Assembly: GCA_040506195.1 (NCBI GenBank)
Contig: JBEVXH010000003.1
Coordinates: 186,001 to 250,000 of the forward strand
Direction: 5' to 3'
DNA length: 64,000 nucleotides
DNA from: Thiodiazotropha sp040506195
GTDB lineage: Bacteria > Pseudomonadota > Gammaproteobacteria > Chromatiales > Chromatiaceae
In this document: positions 8,659 through 17,526 of the stretch, piece after piece
How the letters are laid out: each line of letters starts with the position of its first letter
Position numbering within the stretch: the first letter of the stretch is position 1
Notes under the pieces: generated by a model
Databases searched by the model: none
What the model was told of the DNA's origin: nothing
Seen by the model: the letters and a program-made list of their open reading frames with translations, nothing else
Made by a program: the position numbers and the translations under genes

Positions 8659-9276
8659 ATGGCGTACACAAAACTAAAGAGAGCCCTGATCGGCGCACTG
8701 GCAATCAGTGCTTCATCTGCGGCCTTCGCTGCTGACAAGCCCAAGACGATGACGGGCGCCAGTGCCAACATGTTGGCCGTTACCTGTGCCGGTTGCCATG
8801 GAACCAACGGCGCAAGCGCGGGCCCGGCAACCCCGAGCATCGGCGGCATCTCTGCCGTCTATTTCGAAGAAGTGATGCTGGGATTCAAAGATGGTTCGGT
8901 TAAAAACACCATCATGGGACGTATCGCCAAGGGCTATTCCGATGATGAGATCAAGGCCATGGGCGAATTCTTCGCCAAACAGCCCTTTGTTGCCGCCAAG
9001 CAGGATTCCGATCCGAAGTTGGCCAAGAAAGGCGCCAAGCTCCACGACAAATACTGCGAGAAATGCCATGCTGACGGCGGCACATCGGCAGAGGATGACT
9101 CCGGTATTCTGATGGGTCAGCTGACACCTTATCTTCACTACACCATGGCCGACTACAAGGCGGGTGATCGTGAGATGACGAAGAAGATGAAGAAAAAGGT
9201 CAATCAGTTGATCAAGAAAGAGGGCGATGCCGGCTTCGAGGCGCTCTTCAACTACTACGCCCAGGGCAAGCAATAA
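8659..9276 (+). CDS. fccA: Flavocytochrome c sulfide dehydrogenase, diheme cytochrome subunit
   Basis: 205 residues with a signal peptide ending AAFA-A and two heme c sites, C43-AGCH and C133-EKCH. The arrangement of two c4-like domains and the position immediately before fccB identify the cytochrome subunit of sulfide dehydrogenase. It accepts electrons from the FAD of FccB in the periplasm and passes them to a soluble cytochrome. A strong GGAGG ribosome site precedes the ATG. Confidence 0.93.
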   Translation: MAYTKLKRALIGALAISASSAAFAADKPKTMTGASANMLAVTCAGCHGTNGASAGPATPSIGGISAVYFEEVMLGFKDGSVKNTIMGRIAKGYSDDEIKAMGEFFAKQPFVAAKQDSDPKLAKKGAKLHDKYCEKCHADGGTSAEDDSGILMGQLTPYLHYTMADYKAGDREMTKKMKKKVNQLIKKEGDAGFEALFNYYAQGKQ

Positions 9277-9291
9277 GGGGGAATGAGAGAT

Positions 9292-10590
9292 ATGAAGATT
9301 ACTCGAAGAGGATTTGTTAAAGGCGCGGGTGCGGCTACAGCCATCGGCATGATGGGTACCCCCTATATCGCCTTGGGCGCTTCCAAGAAAGTGGTTGTTG
9401 TCGGCGGCGGTACCGGTGGTGCCACAGCTGCCAAATATCTGCGCATGGCCGATCCAACCATCGAAGTCACCCTGATCGAAGCCAACAAAAACTACTACAC
9501 CTGCTACTTGTCCAACGAGGTATTGGGCGGCGACCGTAGTATCGACACCATCAAATTCGGCTATGCCGGACTCGGCAAACACGGCGTCAACGTTGTCCAT
9601 GATGTGGTCACCGCCATCGATGCCGACGCCAAGACCGTCAAGACAGCCGGCGGCAAGAGCTTCCCTTACGATCGCTGTATCGTTGCTCCAGGTATCGACT
9701 TCAAGTGGGAAACCATCGATGGATACGACGCCAAGGTGGCTGAGGAGATTCCTCACGCCTGGAAAGCCGGTTCCCAGACCGTTACCCTGCGCAAGCAACT
9801 GGAAGCCATGAAGGATGGCGGCACTGTCGTCATCGCACCTCCCGGCAACCCCTTCCGTTGTCCTCCGGGACCCTACGAGCGTGCTTCTCAGATAGCCCAC
9901 TATCTGAAGCAGCATAAGCCGAAGTCAAAGATCATCATCCTCGATCCGAAGCCTAAGTTCTCCAAAATGGGGCTCTTTACCCAGGGCTGGAAGGCACTCT
10001 ACGGCTATGAGACCGACAACTCCATGATCGAGTGGCGCGGCAGTGCTCAGGGATCGAACGACAATGCCGTGGTCAAGGTTGACGCCGGCTCGAAATCTGT
10101 CGTTACCGGTTTCGATGACACGATAAAAGCCGATGTTCTGAACGTCATCCCGAACCAGAAGGCGGGCAAGATCGCCTTTGCGGCCGGCCTGACCAACGAC
10201 AGCGGCTGGTGCCCCATCAACCTGCATACCTTCGAATCCACCATTCACAAGAACATCCATGTGATCGGTGACGCCTCGATTGCCAAAGGTATGCCGAAAT
10301 CCGGTTATGCCGCTAATTCCGAAGCGAAGGTCTGCGCCGCAAGCGTGGCAGCCCTGTTGAACGGTCAGGAGCCCGGCACACCGGCCTATGTCAACACCTG
10401 CTACTCGATCGTTGGCAAGGATTGGGGTATCTCCGTCGCGGCTGTCTATCAGCTGGCTGAGGACGGCTCCAAGATCACCAAGGTATCCGGTGGTCTGACG
10501 CCGACCGACGCAACACCGGAGATGCGTGCGCGCGAAGTCGCATACGCCCACAGCTGGTTTACCAATATCACCAATGATATCTTCATGTAA
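9292..10590 (+). CDS. fccB: Flavocytochrome c sulfide dehydrogenase, flavoprotein subunit
   Basis: 432 residues from the ATG at 9292, which is correctly spaced from the AGGGGG ribosome site; an ATG nine bases earlier is too close. A Tat signal (TRRGFVKGAG) directs folded, FAD-loaded protein to the periplasm. The FAD-binding VVVVGGGTGG, the flavin-linking Cys in NYYTCYLSNEV, and the two redox cysteines in PFRCPPGP and SGWCPIN all match the Allochromatium FccB as I remember it. It oxidises sulfide to sulfur or polysulfide and reduces FccA. A strong terminator follows. Confidence 0.95.
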   Translation: MKITRRGFVKGAGAATAIGMMGTPYIALGASKKVVVVGGGTGGATAAKYLRMADPTIEVTLIEANKNYYTCYLSNEVLGGDRSIDTIKFGYAGLGKHGVNVVHDVVTAIDADAKTVKTAGGKSFPYDRCIVAPGIDFKWETIDGYDAKVAEEIPHAWKAGSQTVTLRKQLEAMKDGGTVVIAPPGNPFRCPPGPYERASQIAHYLKQHKPKSKIIILDPKPKFSKMGLFTQGWKALYGYETDNSMIEWRGSAQGSNDNAVVKVDAGSKSVVTGFDDTIKADVLNVIPNQKAGKIAFAAGLTNDSGWCPINLHTFESTIHKNIHVIGDASIAKGMPKSGYAANSEAKVCAASVAALLNGQEPGTPAYVNTCYSIVGKDWGISVAAVYQLAEDGSKITKVSGGLTPTDATPEMRAREVAYAHSWFTNITNDIFM

Positions 10591-10620
10591 ACCGACTGCA
10601 TGCCAAGGAACGGCATAATA

Positions 10621-10650
10621 AAAAAAGCGGGGGTGAACCCCGCTTTTTTT
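10621..10650 (+). terminator. Rho-independent terminator after fccAB
   Basis: GCGGGG and CCCCGC form a perfect six-pair stem around GTGAA, preceded by A6 and followed by T7. The flanking A and T runs make it work in both directions, so it may also end the convergent cytochrome gene. Confidence 0.92.
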
Positions 10651-10763
10651 ATGCCCTGCTCTGCAACGGACTGACGACAGGCGCCCGGCCAATCAATGCC
10701 CTATATACGCAACCGCCTACCCTTAGGGTCCGGGAAGATCACTGTTCGCATTATTTTGCGGAT

Positions 10764-11540
10764 CTATTCAGGCCGCCCGGGCCTGCCGGGCCGTTGATCG
10801 ATGGCGTAACCGGCACCGGAGTGCAGGTGCGCTGGCCTGGCAAAGTTGGGAAAATCCGGATTTCGCCACCCCTCTTTCGCCAACTTCTCCTTTGGCGGCC
10901 TGATGCGCGAAACATAATCGAGTACGGCCCGAATATCGCGATGGTTGAAATTGTGAATCTGCTTAACCATCTTTTTATCGGCATTACGGCGACGTTCAAT
11001 CTTTATCCATTCGAACTGACGCAGAAGATAACGATAGTGCTGTCCGTATATGGCGGGGATGTGATCCTCCAGATCACCCTCACCCATCTCACCGTGACAC
11101 TCGGTACAGTTGTCCTGATAGAGTTTTTCACCCCATACAAGGTCATTCCCGCGTCCCACACCGTTGTACGGCGACATCGGCAATTGTGATATATAGGCCG
11201 CCACATCCGCGATCTCCTGAGCACCGCCGAGCAGGTTTGGCGAAGTGAACGGCAACATGGTGGGATTGTCTCTGTTACGGGCTCGAATGTCGGCCAGCTG
11301 CTTGATCAGTACAGTCGGCAACTGACCCGCCACCTGGGGATAGGCGCCACTCTCGAGGCCCCACCCTTCCGGTGTATGACATACAGAGCAGATACGGTAG
11401 ACCTTCTTGCCGTTCTCTAAGTTTGGGGTCAGCTCCATCGCCTGCTCATACTCGCGCACGGCATCGTCGGTCGGTTGTGCGAACACCTGCCCCGTAGTCA
11501 ATACGCACAATAAGGAAGTTACCCAAATAGGCTTTCTCAT
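10764..11540 (-). CDS. Diheme cytochrome c (c4-like)
   Basis: 258 residues with a signal peptide (cleavage after VFA) and two heme sites, C51-SVCH and C145-TECH, each in a class I cytochrome domain. The Met ligands are plausibly in the TMLPF segment and the second domain. The C-terminal 40 residues are an extra Pro/Arg-rich tail. It is convergent to fccAB and divergent from another diheme cytochrome at 12040, with which it shares the YPQ/YPRYLxRQ-type segment. Likely a periplasmic electron carrier; the partner is not defined by sequence. Confidence 0.85.
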   Translation of the reverse strand: MRKPIWVTSLLCVLTTGQVFAQPTDDAVREYEQAMELTPNLENGKKVYRICSVCHTPEGWGLESGAYPQVAGQLPTVLIKQLADIRARNRDNPTMLPFTSPNLLGGAQEIADVAAYISQLPMSPYNGVGRGNDLVWGEKLYQDNCTECHGEMGEGDLEDHIPAIYGQHYRYLLRQFEWIKIERRRNADKKMVKQIHNFNHRDIRAVLDYVSRIRPPKEKLAKEGWRNPDFPNFARPAHLHSGAGYAIDQRPGRPGRPE

Positions 11541-12039
11541 TGAAACTCCAGATGTAATTTACCGTCATCGTGCAGTGCGATCGGAGATGAATCACTCAAT
11601 CGAGGCTGCAAACCAAGCTATGCCTGTAATAAGAGATGCAACAGGTCAGGTAGTTTTCACTGCTTCATATTTATTCTTTGTAAAATGTAATATAGCCAGG
11701 GTATTGCCAGGACACAATAAATAAAGCGCAGATCAACCTAATTCCATTGATTATTTTATGGTTGATAAAGAATGAGAATAATTGAAAGCGACAGGCGGTT
11801 TTGTGAACAACAGAAACGACCATAATGATCGTGCCAATCGATCACCGGCCCATACAGAACCGGAATAACAAACCTGAAAAAGATCTCCAGCTAGAGGCGC
11901 CGAAAGAGCAATGATTTATTCACTGCCTCAATCCATATCGGACTGAGGCACACGGCTTCTGCGGCTCGCGGTTGGCTTTATATACCAATACATACCTTGT
12001 TTTTTAACGACCATCCTAATAAGAAGGAACCGCTTAACC
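11541..12039. other. Divergent intergenic region between two cytochrome genes
   Basis: About 500 bases, AT-rich in its middle. It must hold the promoters of both divergent cytochrome genes. An AAGGA ribosome site precedes the gene at 12040. I see no further gene, no hairpin terminator and no clear regulator site. Confidence 0.6.
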
Positions 12040-12651
12040 ATGAACAGGCTACTGATGACCCTCCTGTTATCCATCCCCATGTTTGCGCATGCAGTAGATC
12101 TTGATAATGGCCGGAAACAGGCGCGCAGCTGCGCCCTGTGCCATGGTCATTACGGACAGGGAACGCCAGGGCCGGCCTCACCCAGACTTGCCGGCACTCC
12201 AGCCGGCTATATGATCAAACAGATCGAAGCCTACATCAAGGGAGACAGGATCAATCCCCGCATGGTAGTCACCTCGTCCCTGCATTCAATCAGTGAAGAG
12301 GATGTCGACGACATCGCTGCCTACTATGAAAGTATCAATCTTGAAAAGATCAATCCCATCTTAAACAACATCCCGCTCTGGCCCGGTAATGTGGCACGGG
12401 GCGAAGAGCTCTATAATGGCGACTGCAAAAGCTGCCACCGCAAGAACGGCATGGGAAAATCACGCAAGGGGATCCCGGCATTGGCGCTGCAATACCCACG
12501 TTACCTCTTTCGGCAGATGAAGATGTTCCAGTGGGACAAGCGGGTACATGACGACGATCCGGAAGACGAAACCTTTGACGAATTGTCGGACCAGGATATT
12601 GAGGCACTGCTTGCCTATATTTCATCGATGGCGCCCAACAACAAAAAGTAA
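12040..12651 (+). CDS. Diheme cytochrome c (c4 type)
   Basis: 203 residues, signal peptide ending AHA, heme sites C31-ALCH and C129-KSCH. Two similar c4 domains follow each other, the normal length for cytochrome c4 (about 200). Probable periplasmic electron carrier linking sulfide oxidation to terminal oxidases or to nitrogen oxide reductases. A DUF302 protein follows after 50 bases, probably in one operon. Confidence 0.88.
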   Translation: MNRLLMTLLLSIPMFAHAVDLDNGRKQARSCALCHGHYGQGTPGPASPRLAGTPAGYMIKQIEAYIKGDRINPRMVVTSSLHSISEEDVDDIAAYYESINLEKINPILNNIPLWPGNVARGEELYNGDCKSCHRKNGMGKSRKGIPALALQYPRYLFRQMKMFQWDKRVHDDDPEDETFDELSDQDIEALLAYISSMAPNNKK

Positions 12652-12701
12652 ACGGACAATTTCACAAGAAATCAATGAACCGAAACATTCGGGAGAATGC
12701 T

Positions 12702-13211
12702 TTGAAATCGATACAAGCACTGGGACCCGCTTTACTGCTGAGCCTGTTCTTGACTGCCTCTGCCCTGGCTGGCGATCAACCTGAAATCAATATCACCGAC
12801 ATCAAACAGACGGTGGTGCAGATGAGCGTCAAGGACGGGGTCACCAGAGATGATGCGGTACAGGCGCTGATGTCCCGCGCAGCGGAGATCAACCTGAAAT
12901 ATGTCGCCAGACAGCAGGTATCCAAAGAGCTGGAGGCGCGCGGCCTTAAAACCCCCTATCTCGACATCTTCCAGTTCTGTAACCCGGAGGATGCGCGGAA
13001 GATGATCATTCACGATCCAATCTACGCCGCCTACATGCCCTGCCGTATCGCCATGGTGGAAGATAAGGATGGTCAGCTCTGGCTGATGATGTTGAATCTG
13101 GATATGCTGATCAACAGTGAATTGCTGCCGCCCGAGCTCACGGAGATCGCGATTCGCGTTAATCAGGCAATGCTCGATGTGATGGTTGCCGGCGCCACCG
13201 GCGAGTTCTGA
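12702..13211 (+). CDS. Exported DUF302-family protein
   Basis: The TTG at 12702 has a GGGAGA ribosome site and yields a clean signal peptide (MKSIQALGPALLLSLFLTAS); an ATG at 12675 would add nine residues. The segment YLDIFQFCNPEDARKMI followed by YMPCRIAMVEDKDGQLWL is the DUF302 signature. Members are small periplasmic or cytoplasmic alpha/beta proteins often found near sulfur-oxidation and cytochrome genes; their biochemical role is unknown. The two cysteines are conserved family positions. Confidence 0.8.
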   Translation: MKSIQALGPALLLSLFLTASALAGDQPEINITDIKQTVVQMSVKDGVTRDDAVQALMSRAAEINLKYVARQQVSKELEARGLKTPYLDIFQFCNPEDARKMIIHDPIYAAYMPCRIAMVEDKDGQLWLMMLNLDMLINSELLPPELTEIAIRVNQAMLDVMVAGATGEF

Positions 13212-13214
13212 TCG

Positions 13215-13377
13215 GCCGCAAACGGTCGCTAATCACCGCAAATTTTCGCTGATGGCATTGTGAAACAGTCACACTTCTGTTCTTGCGATAACATGCTTTG
13301 GCTTACAAACAATCCTTCCGCGTTGTAAAGCCAAAAATATTTGCGTTCATTCGCGGTAATTAGCGTCCATTCGCGGC
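13215..13377. repeat. Miniature inverted-repeat element
   Basis: The 38-base segment 13215-13252 is an imperfect inverse complement of 13340-13377 (shared core GCTAATxACCGC). Together with the 87-base centre this makes a 163-bp element with no coding capacity between two convergent genes. It looks like a non-autonomous repeat or a REP-type hairpin. Confidence 0.65.
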
Positions 13378-13408
13378 TGGTTTTCTTAACGGATCACCAT
13401 TCCCGATA

Positions 13409-13861
13409 TCAAATGATGCTCTCTGCCAGGTTGGCCTGAAAGATCGCCTTGTGAATATCACCCAGGCTGAGCATCCCCGCCAGCTGTCCACCATCGGCAA
13501 CCGGGATACGGCGGAACTTGTGGCGCGCCATGATCGTGGCGGCTCGCAGTATGTGCATATCCGGGCTGACCGTTACCACATTCGGTGTCATGACATCGGA
13601 CACCTTTAAATTCACTACATCCTTATATTGCAGCATCATGCTGTCATAGTCGGGGGCGGACATACCGTCCATGACCTCCTCGAGGGTGGGGAACATGCGA
13701 TGCAACACATCCTTCTCCGCTATGATGCCCAACAATTTACCGTCCTCTACCACGGGAAGGCCGCTGTAACGAAACAGGCACATCAGAGAGACCACCTCCA
13801 GAAGCTTGGTATCAGGAGTCACCGTTTTTGGTGTTCTTGTCATGATTTCGCTTACCAGCAT
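13409..13861 (-). CDS. CBS-domain pair protein
   Basis: 150 residues made only of two CBS domains (DTKLLEVVSLMCLFRYSGLPVVEDGK and SDVMTPNVVTVSPDMHILRAATIMARHKFRRIPV). Such free Bateman modules bind adenine nucleotides and often regulate a partner. It is convergent with the DUF302 gene and no partner is adjacent. Confidence 0.88.
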   Translation of the reverse strand: MLVSEIMTRTPKTVTPDTKLLEVVSLMCLFRYSGLPVVEDGKLLGIIAEKDVLHRMFPTLEEVMDGMSAPDYDSMMLQYKDVVNLKVSDVMTPNVVTVSPDMHILRAATIMARHKFRRIPVADGGQLAGMLSLGDIHKAIFQANLAESII

Positions 13862-14206
13862 TTATAAAACTCCTCGTCAGTTCGATTGTTTCAGGCCCTT
13901 TTCAGACAATCCAACGGCTTCTGGTCAAATACCGTTGTTTTACAGGCCGTTAACGATACGCATTCTGGATCTGGTTGCCAACCCCTTTCCTCTCCCGGTC
14001 CGGACCGGCAATACTGAGCGGCTTTTTACTCATCGGGAAATGAGCGAACCCATCATTTAAAGTAATATAATTCCCAATTTGTTAAGGACCGTTCACGCCC
14101 GGAGAAATTATGCCGCTTTGTCCCGCCCGGCACCTCATGGAGGACAATCATCACCCAACACAATAAGCCGATGATTTTTTGGGAAAAGGTCATAACAATC
14201 CATAAC

Positions 14207-14247
14207 TTATCCACAATTCACGCACAGAGAGAGCACCCTTTTCCACA
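14207..14247 (+). promoter_or_regulatory. DnaA boxes upstream of nrdA
   Basis: TTATCCACA at 14207-14215 is a perfect consensus DnaA box and TTTTCCACA at 14239-14247 is a one-mismatch copy. E. coli nrdAB is known to be controlled by DnaA boxes in its promoter, so the position is meaningful and does not by itself indicate an origin. Confidence 0.7.
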
Positions 14248-14254
14248 GCTTCAT

Positions 14255-14302
14255 ACACAATATCTTGTGGTTGACATCGGCCGAATAGGATATATATTGT
14301 GT
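14255..14302 (+). promoter_or_regulatory. Paired NrdR boxes upstream of nrdA
   Basis: ACACAATATCTTGTGG (14255-14270) and AGGATATATATTGTGT (14287-14302) are NrdR-type sites 32 bp apart. The second also provides a plausible TATAAT-like -10 region (GATATA), so repressor would block the promoter. Confidence 0.82.
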
Positions 14303-14584
14303 TTACTGTTTTAATAATCTGGCTTTTGATGCCACATCAGCGACCAGAGGGTAAGGCCGGAGAAATAATCGGCCATAGAGAGATAAACCGGCCTCGGGGT
14401 TAGACGCCCCCACAGCAAGAGGCCTGACGCAGACAGGACACGCAACGACCCGCGCAAACCGGCCACCCTGTCCGCACGGCAAAGACAATAGTTTAACCAC
14501 CTATAGACAATCGACAGCCAGGGCAGTCAGATCCGTAGACCCGGCGCAGTAATGGCTACGATGCGAACACATTCAGGAGAAGAG
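14303..14584 (+). other. Long structured leader of nrdA
   Basis: About 280 bases between the NrdR boxes and the nrdA start. It contains AGGCCGG (14354-14360) pairing with CCGGCCT (14388-14394), a competing CGGCC at 14370, a GGGG/CCCC hairpin at 14396-14410 and a CCTG/CAGG stem soon after. I cannot assign it to a known riboswitch. An ATG at 14552 in frame with nrdA is possible but lacks a ribosome site. Confidence 0.45.
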
Positions 14585-17470
14585 ATGGCCACACAAGCAG
14601 CCAATAGCGACGCTTCCGTTTCAGTTACCCAGCCGACCATGATGCAGGAGCCTCAAACGCGCGCGCGCGCCGGCACCACCAGCGGCATCCAGGTCATCCG
14701 CCGGAACGGCAAGGTTACTCACTTCGACCCAAGCAAGATCAGCGTTGCCATGACCAAGGCCTTCCTCGCCGTCGAGGGCGGCAGTGCGGCCGCCTCCGGC
14801 CGTGTTCACGATACCGTTCAGGCCCTCACCGACCAGGTGGTCGGCGCACTGACCCGCCGCCTGCCCGACAACGCCACCGTGCACATCGAGGACATCCAGG
14901 ATCAGGTGGAGCTGTCGCTGATGCGCTCCGGCGAACACAAGGCCGCCCGCTCCTATGTCCTCTATCGCGAACGCCAGACCCAGAAACGCCTGGAGGAGGA
15001 GGCCAAGCGCGCCGAGGTCGAAGGCATTCCTCAAGAGCATATCGTCAATGTCACCCTGGCCGACGGCTCCAGCCGCCCCCTCGACATCGAGCGCATGCAG
15101 GCCCTGGTCAACGAGGCCTGCAACGGTCTGGACGAGGTGGACGCCGGCCGCATCCTGCAGGAGGCCTGCCGCAACCTGTTCGACGGGGTAAAAGAGAGCG
15201 ACGTCTCCCAGACCCTGGTGATGAGCGCCCGCACCCTGATCGACCAGGAGCCCAACTACTCCCAGGTCGCCGCCCGCCTGCTGCTCGACATCCTGCGCCG
15301 GGAGGCCCTCGGCTTTCTCGGTCTCGACACCCCGGTCAACACCCAGGCGGAGATGGCCGACAGTTACTGCAGCTATTTCAAACGTTACATCCTGCAGGCC
15401 CAGGAGCTGGAACTGCTCGACGGCCGTCTCGGCCAGTACGACCTGGACCGGCTGATCGCCGCCATCAAACCCGAACGGGACCTGCAGTTCACCTACCTGG
15501 GGCTGCAGACCCTCTACGACCGCTATTTCATCCACAGCGAGGACGGCATCCGCTTCGAGCTGCCCCAGGCATTCTTCATGCGCGTCGCCATGGGCCTGGC
15601 CATCAACGAGATCGACCGCGAGACACGGGCCATCGAGTTCTACGACCTGCTCTCCTCCTTCGACTTCATGAGCTCCACGCCGACCCTGTTCAACTCCGGC
15701 ACCCTGCGCCCGCAGCTCTCCAGCTGCTATCTGACCACCGTGCCCGACGACCTGGACGGTATCTACGGCAGCATCAAGGACAACGCCCTGCTCTCGAAGT
15801 TCGCCGGCGGCCTGGGCAACGACTGGACCCGGGTGCGCGGCCTCGGCGCCCATATCAAAGGGACCAACGGCAAGTCCCAGGGCGTGGTGCCTTTTCTCAA
15901 GGTGGCCAACGACACCGCGGTGGCGGTCAACCAGGGCGGCAAGCGCAAAGGAGCGGTCTGCGCCTACCTGGAGACCTGGCACATCGATATCGAGGAGTTC
16001 CTGGAACTGCGTAAGAACACCGGTGACGAACGCCGCCGCACCCACGACATGAACACCGCCAACTGGATCCCCGATCTCTTCATGCAGCGGGTCGCCGAAG
16101 AGGCCGACTGGACCCTCTTCTCGCCCAACGACACGCCGGACCTGCACGAGCTAACCGGCAAGGCCTTCGAAAAGGCCTATCTCGCCTATGAGGAGAAGGC
16201 GGCCAAGGGACTGCTGGATGTCAGCAAAACCGTCAAGGCGGTGGAGCTGTGGCGCAAGATGCTCGGCCTGCTGTTCGAGACCGGCCATCCCTGGATCACC
16301 TTCAAGGATCCCTGCAACCTGCGTTACAGCAACCAGCACATGGGCATGGTGCACAGCTCCAATCTCTGCACCGAGATCACCCTGCACACCAACGACCAGG
16401 AGATCGCGGTCTGCAACCTGGGCTCGGTCAATCTCACCGCCCATGTGGATGCAAGCGGTCTCGACCTGGAGAAGCTGGAGAAGACGGTGACCACCGCGAT
16501 GCGCATGCTCGACAACGTCATCGACTACAACTACTACAGCGTGCCCCAGGCGCGCAACTCCAACCTGCGCCACCGCCCGGTGGGCCTCGGTATCATGGGT
16601 TTCCAGGACGCTCTCTACAAACAGCGCCTGGCCTACACCTCGGAAGAGGCGCTGGCGTTCGCCGACCGCTCCATGGAGGCGGTGAGCTACTACGCCATCC
16701 AGGCCTCCTCCGACCTGGCGGCCGAGCGCGGCCGCTACTCCACCTACGAGGGCTCGCTCTGGAGCCAGGGCGTCCTGCCCATCGACTCCCTCAAACTGCT
16801 GAAAGCGGAACGGGGCGACTACCTGCAGGTGGACGAGAGCCAGTCTCTCGACTGGGACGTCCTGCGGGAGAAGATCCGGATCCAGGGGATGCGCAACTCC
16901 AACACCATGGCGATTGCTCCCACCGCCACCATCTCCAACATCTGCGGCGTCAGCCAGTCGATCGAGCCGACCTACCAGAACCTGTTCGTCAAATCAAACC
17001 TCTCCGGCGAGTTCACCGTGGTCAATCCCTACATGGTGCACGACCTGAAGAAGCTGGGGCTGTGGGACGAGGTGATGATCAACGACCTGAAATACTACGA
17101 CGGCTCCCTGCAGCCCATCGACCGTATTCCGCCAGAACTCAAGGCGGTCTACGCCACCGCCTTCGAGATCGATCCCCGCTGGCTGGTGGAGGCCGGTTCC
17201 CGGCGCCAGAAATGGATCGACCAGGGGCAATCCCTCAACCTCTACATGGCCGAGCCCTCCGGCAAGAAGCTGGACAACCTCTACAAGCTGGCCTGGGTGC
17301 GCGGCCTCAAGACCACCTACTACCTGCGCTCCATGGGGGCCACCGGTGCGGAGAAGACCTCGATCAAGCAGGAGGACAGCGGCAGCGGTGTCGACCTGAT
17401 CGGCGCCGGCGGCGGCGAAGCGCCCCAGGCCTGCTCCATCCTCGACCCGGACTGCGAGGCCTGCCAGTAG
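14585..17470 (+). CDS. nrdA: Class I ribonucleoside-diphosphate reductase, large subunit
   Basis: 961 residues from the ATG with an AGGAG ribosome site. Two ATP-cone segments stand in tandem at the N-terminus (VIRRNGKVTHFDPSKISVAM at about 37 and IVNVTLADGSSRPLDIERM at about 155), then the catalytic barrel with the redox cysteine in LSSCYLTTV, the active-site NLCTEI and CNLGS. The C-terminal tail ends in a CEAC dithiol that re-reduces the active site. The length exceeds the E. coli enzyme (761) because of the doubled cone. nrdB follows; DnaA and NrdR boxes precede. Confidence 0.95.
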   Translation: MATQAANSDASVSVTQPTMMQEPQTRARAGTTSGIQVIRRNGKVTHFDPSKISVAMTKAFLAVEGGSAAASGRVHDTVQALTDQVVGALTRRLPDNATVHIEDIQDQVELSLMRSGEHKAARSYVLYRERQTQKRLEEEAKRAEVEGIPQEHIVNVTLADGSSRPLDIERMQALVNEACNGLDEVDAGRILQEACRNLFDGVKESDVSQTLVMSARTLIDQEPNYSQVAARLLLDILRREALGFLGLDTPVNTQAEMADSYCSYFKRYILQAQELELLDGRLGQYDLDRLIAAIKPERDLQFTYLGLQTLYDRYFIHSEDGIRFELPQAFFMRVAMGLAINEIDRETRAIEFYDLLSSFDFMSSTPTLFNSGTLRPQLSSCYLTTVPDDLDGIYGSIKDNALLSKFAGGLGNDWTRVRGLGAHIKGTNGKSQGVVPFLKVANDTAVAVNQGGKRKGAVCAYLETWHIDIEEFLELRKNTGDERRRTHDMNTANWIPDLFMQRVAEEADWTLFSPNDTPDLHELTGKAFEKAYLAYEEKAAKGLLDVSKTVKAVELWRKMLGLLFETGHPWITFKDPCNLRYSNQHMGMVHSSNLCTEITLHTNDQEIAVCNLGSVNLTAHVDASGLDLEKLEKTVTTAMRMLDNVIDYNYYSVPQARNSNLRHRPVGLGIMGFQDALYKQRLAYTSEEALAFADRSMEAVSYYAIQASSDLAAERGRYSTYEGSLWSQGVLPIDSLKLLKAERGDYLQVDESQSLDWDVLREKIRIQGMRNSNTMAIAPTATISNICGVSQSIEPTYQNLFVKSNLSGEFTVVNPYMVHDLKKLGLWDEVMINDLKYYDGSLQPIDRIPPELKAVYATAFEIDPRWLVEAGSRRQKWIDQGQSLNLYMAEPSGKKLDNLYKLAWVRGLKTTYYLRSMGATGAEKTSIKQEDSGSGVDLIGAGGGEAPQACSILDPDCEACQ

Positions 17471-17526
17471 GCGCTTCCATGAGAAACCACCCCGCAAGCG
17501 ATACAAGAATTAGAGAGGAATAGAAG

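Noticed and set aside
8713..9915. 400-codon minus-strand ORF opposite fccA and fccB
   Set aside because: Spans two confirmed genes in antisense and has no domain.
14207..14215. DnaA box as sign of a replication origin
   Set aside because: Only two boxes, no dnaA/dnaN/gyrB neighbours and no AT-rich unwinding element; promoter control of nrdA explains them better.
14621..16147. 508-codon minus-strand ORF opposite nrdA
   Set aside because: Antisense to an unambiguous catalytic subunit and with no recognisable domain.
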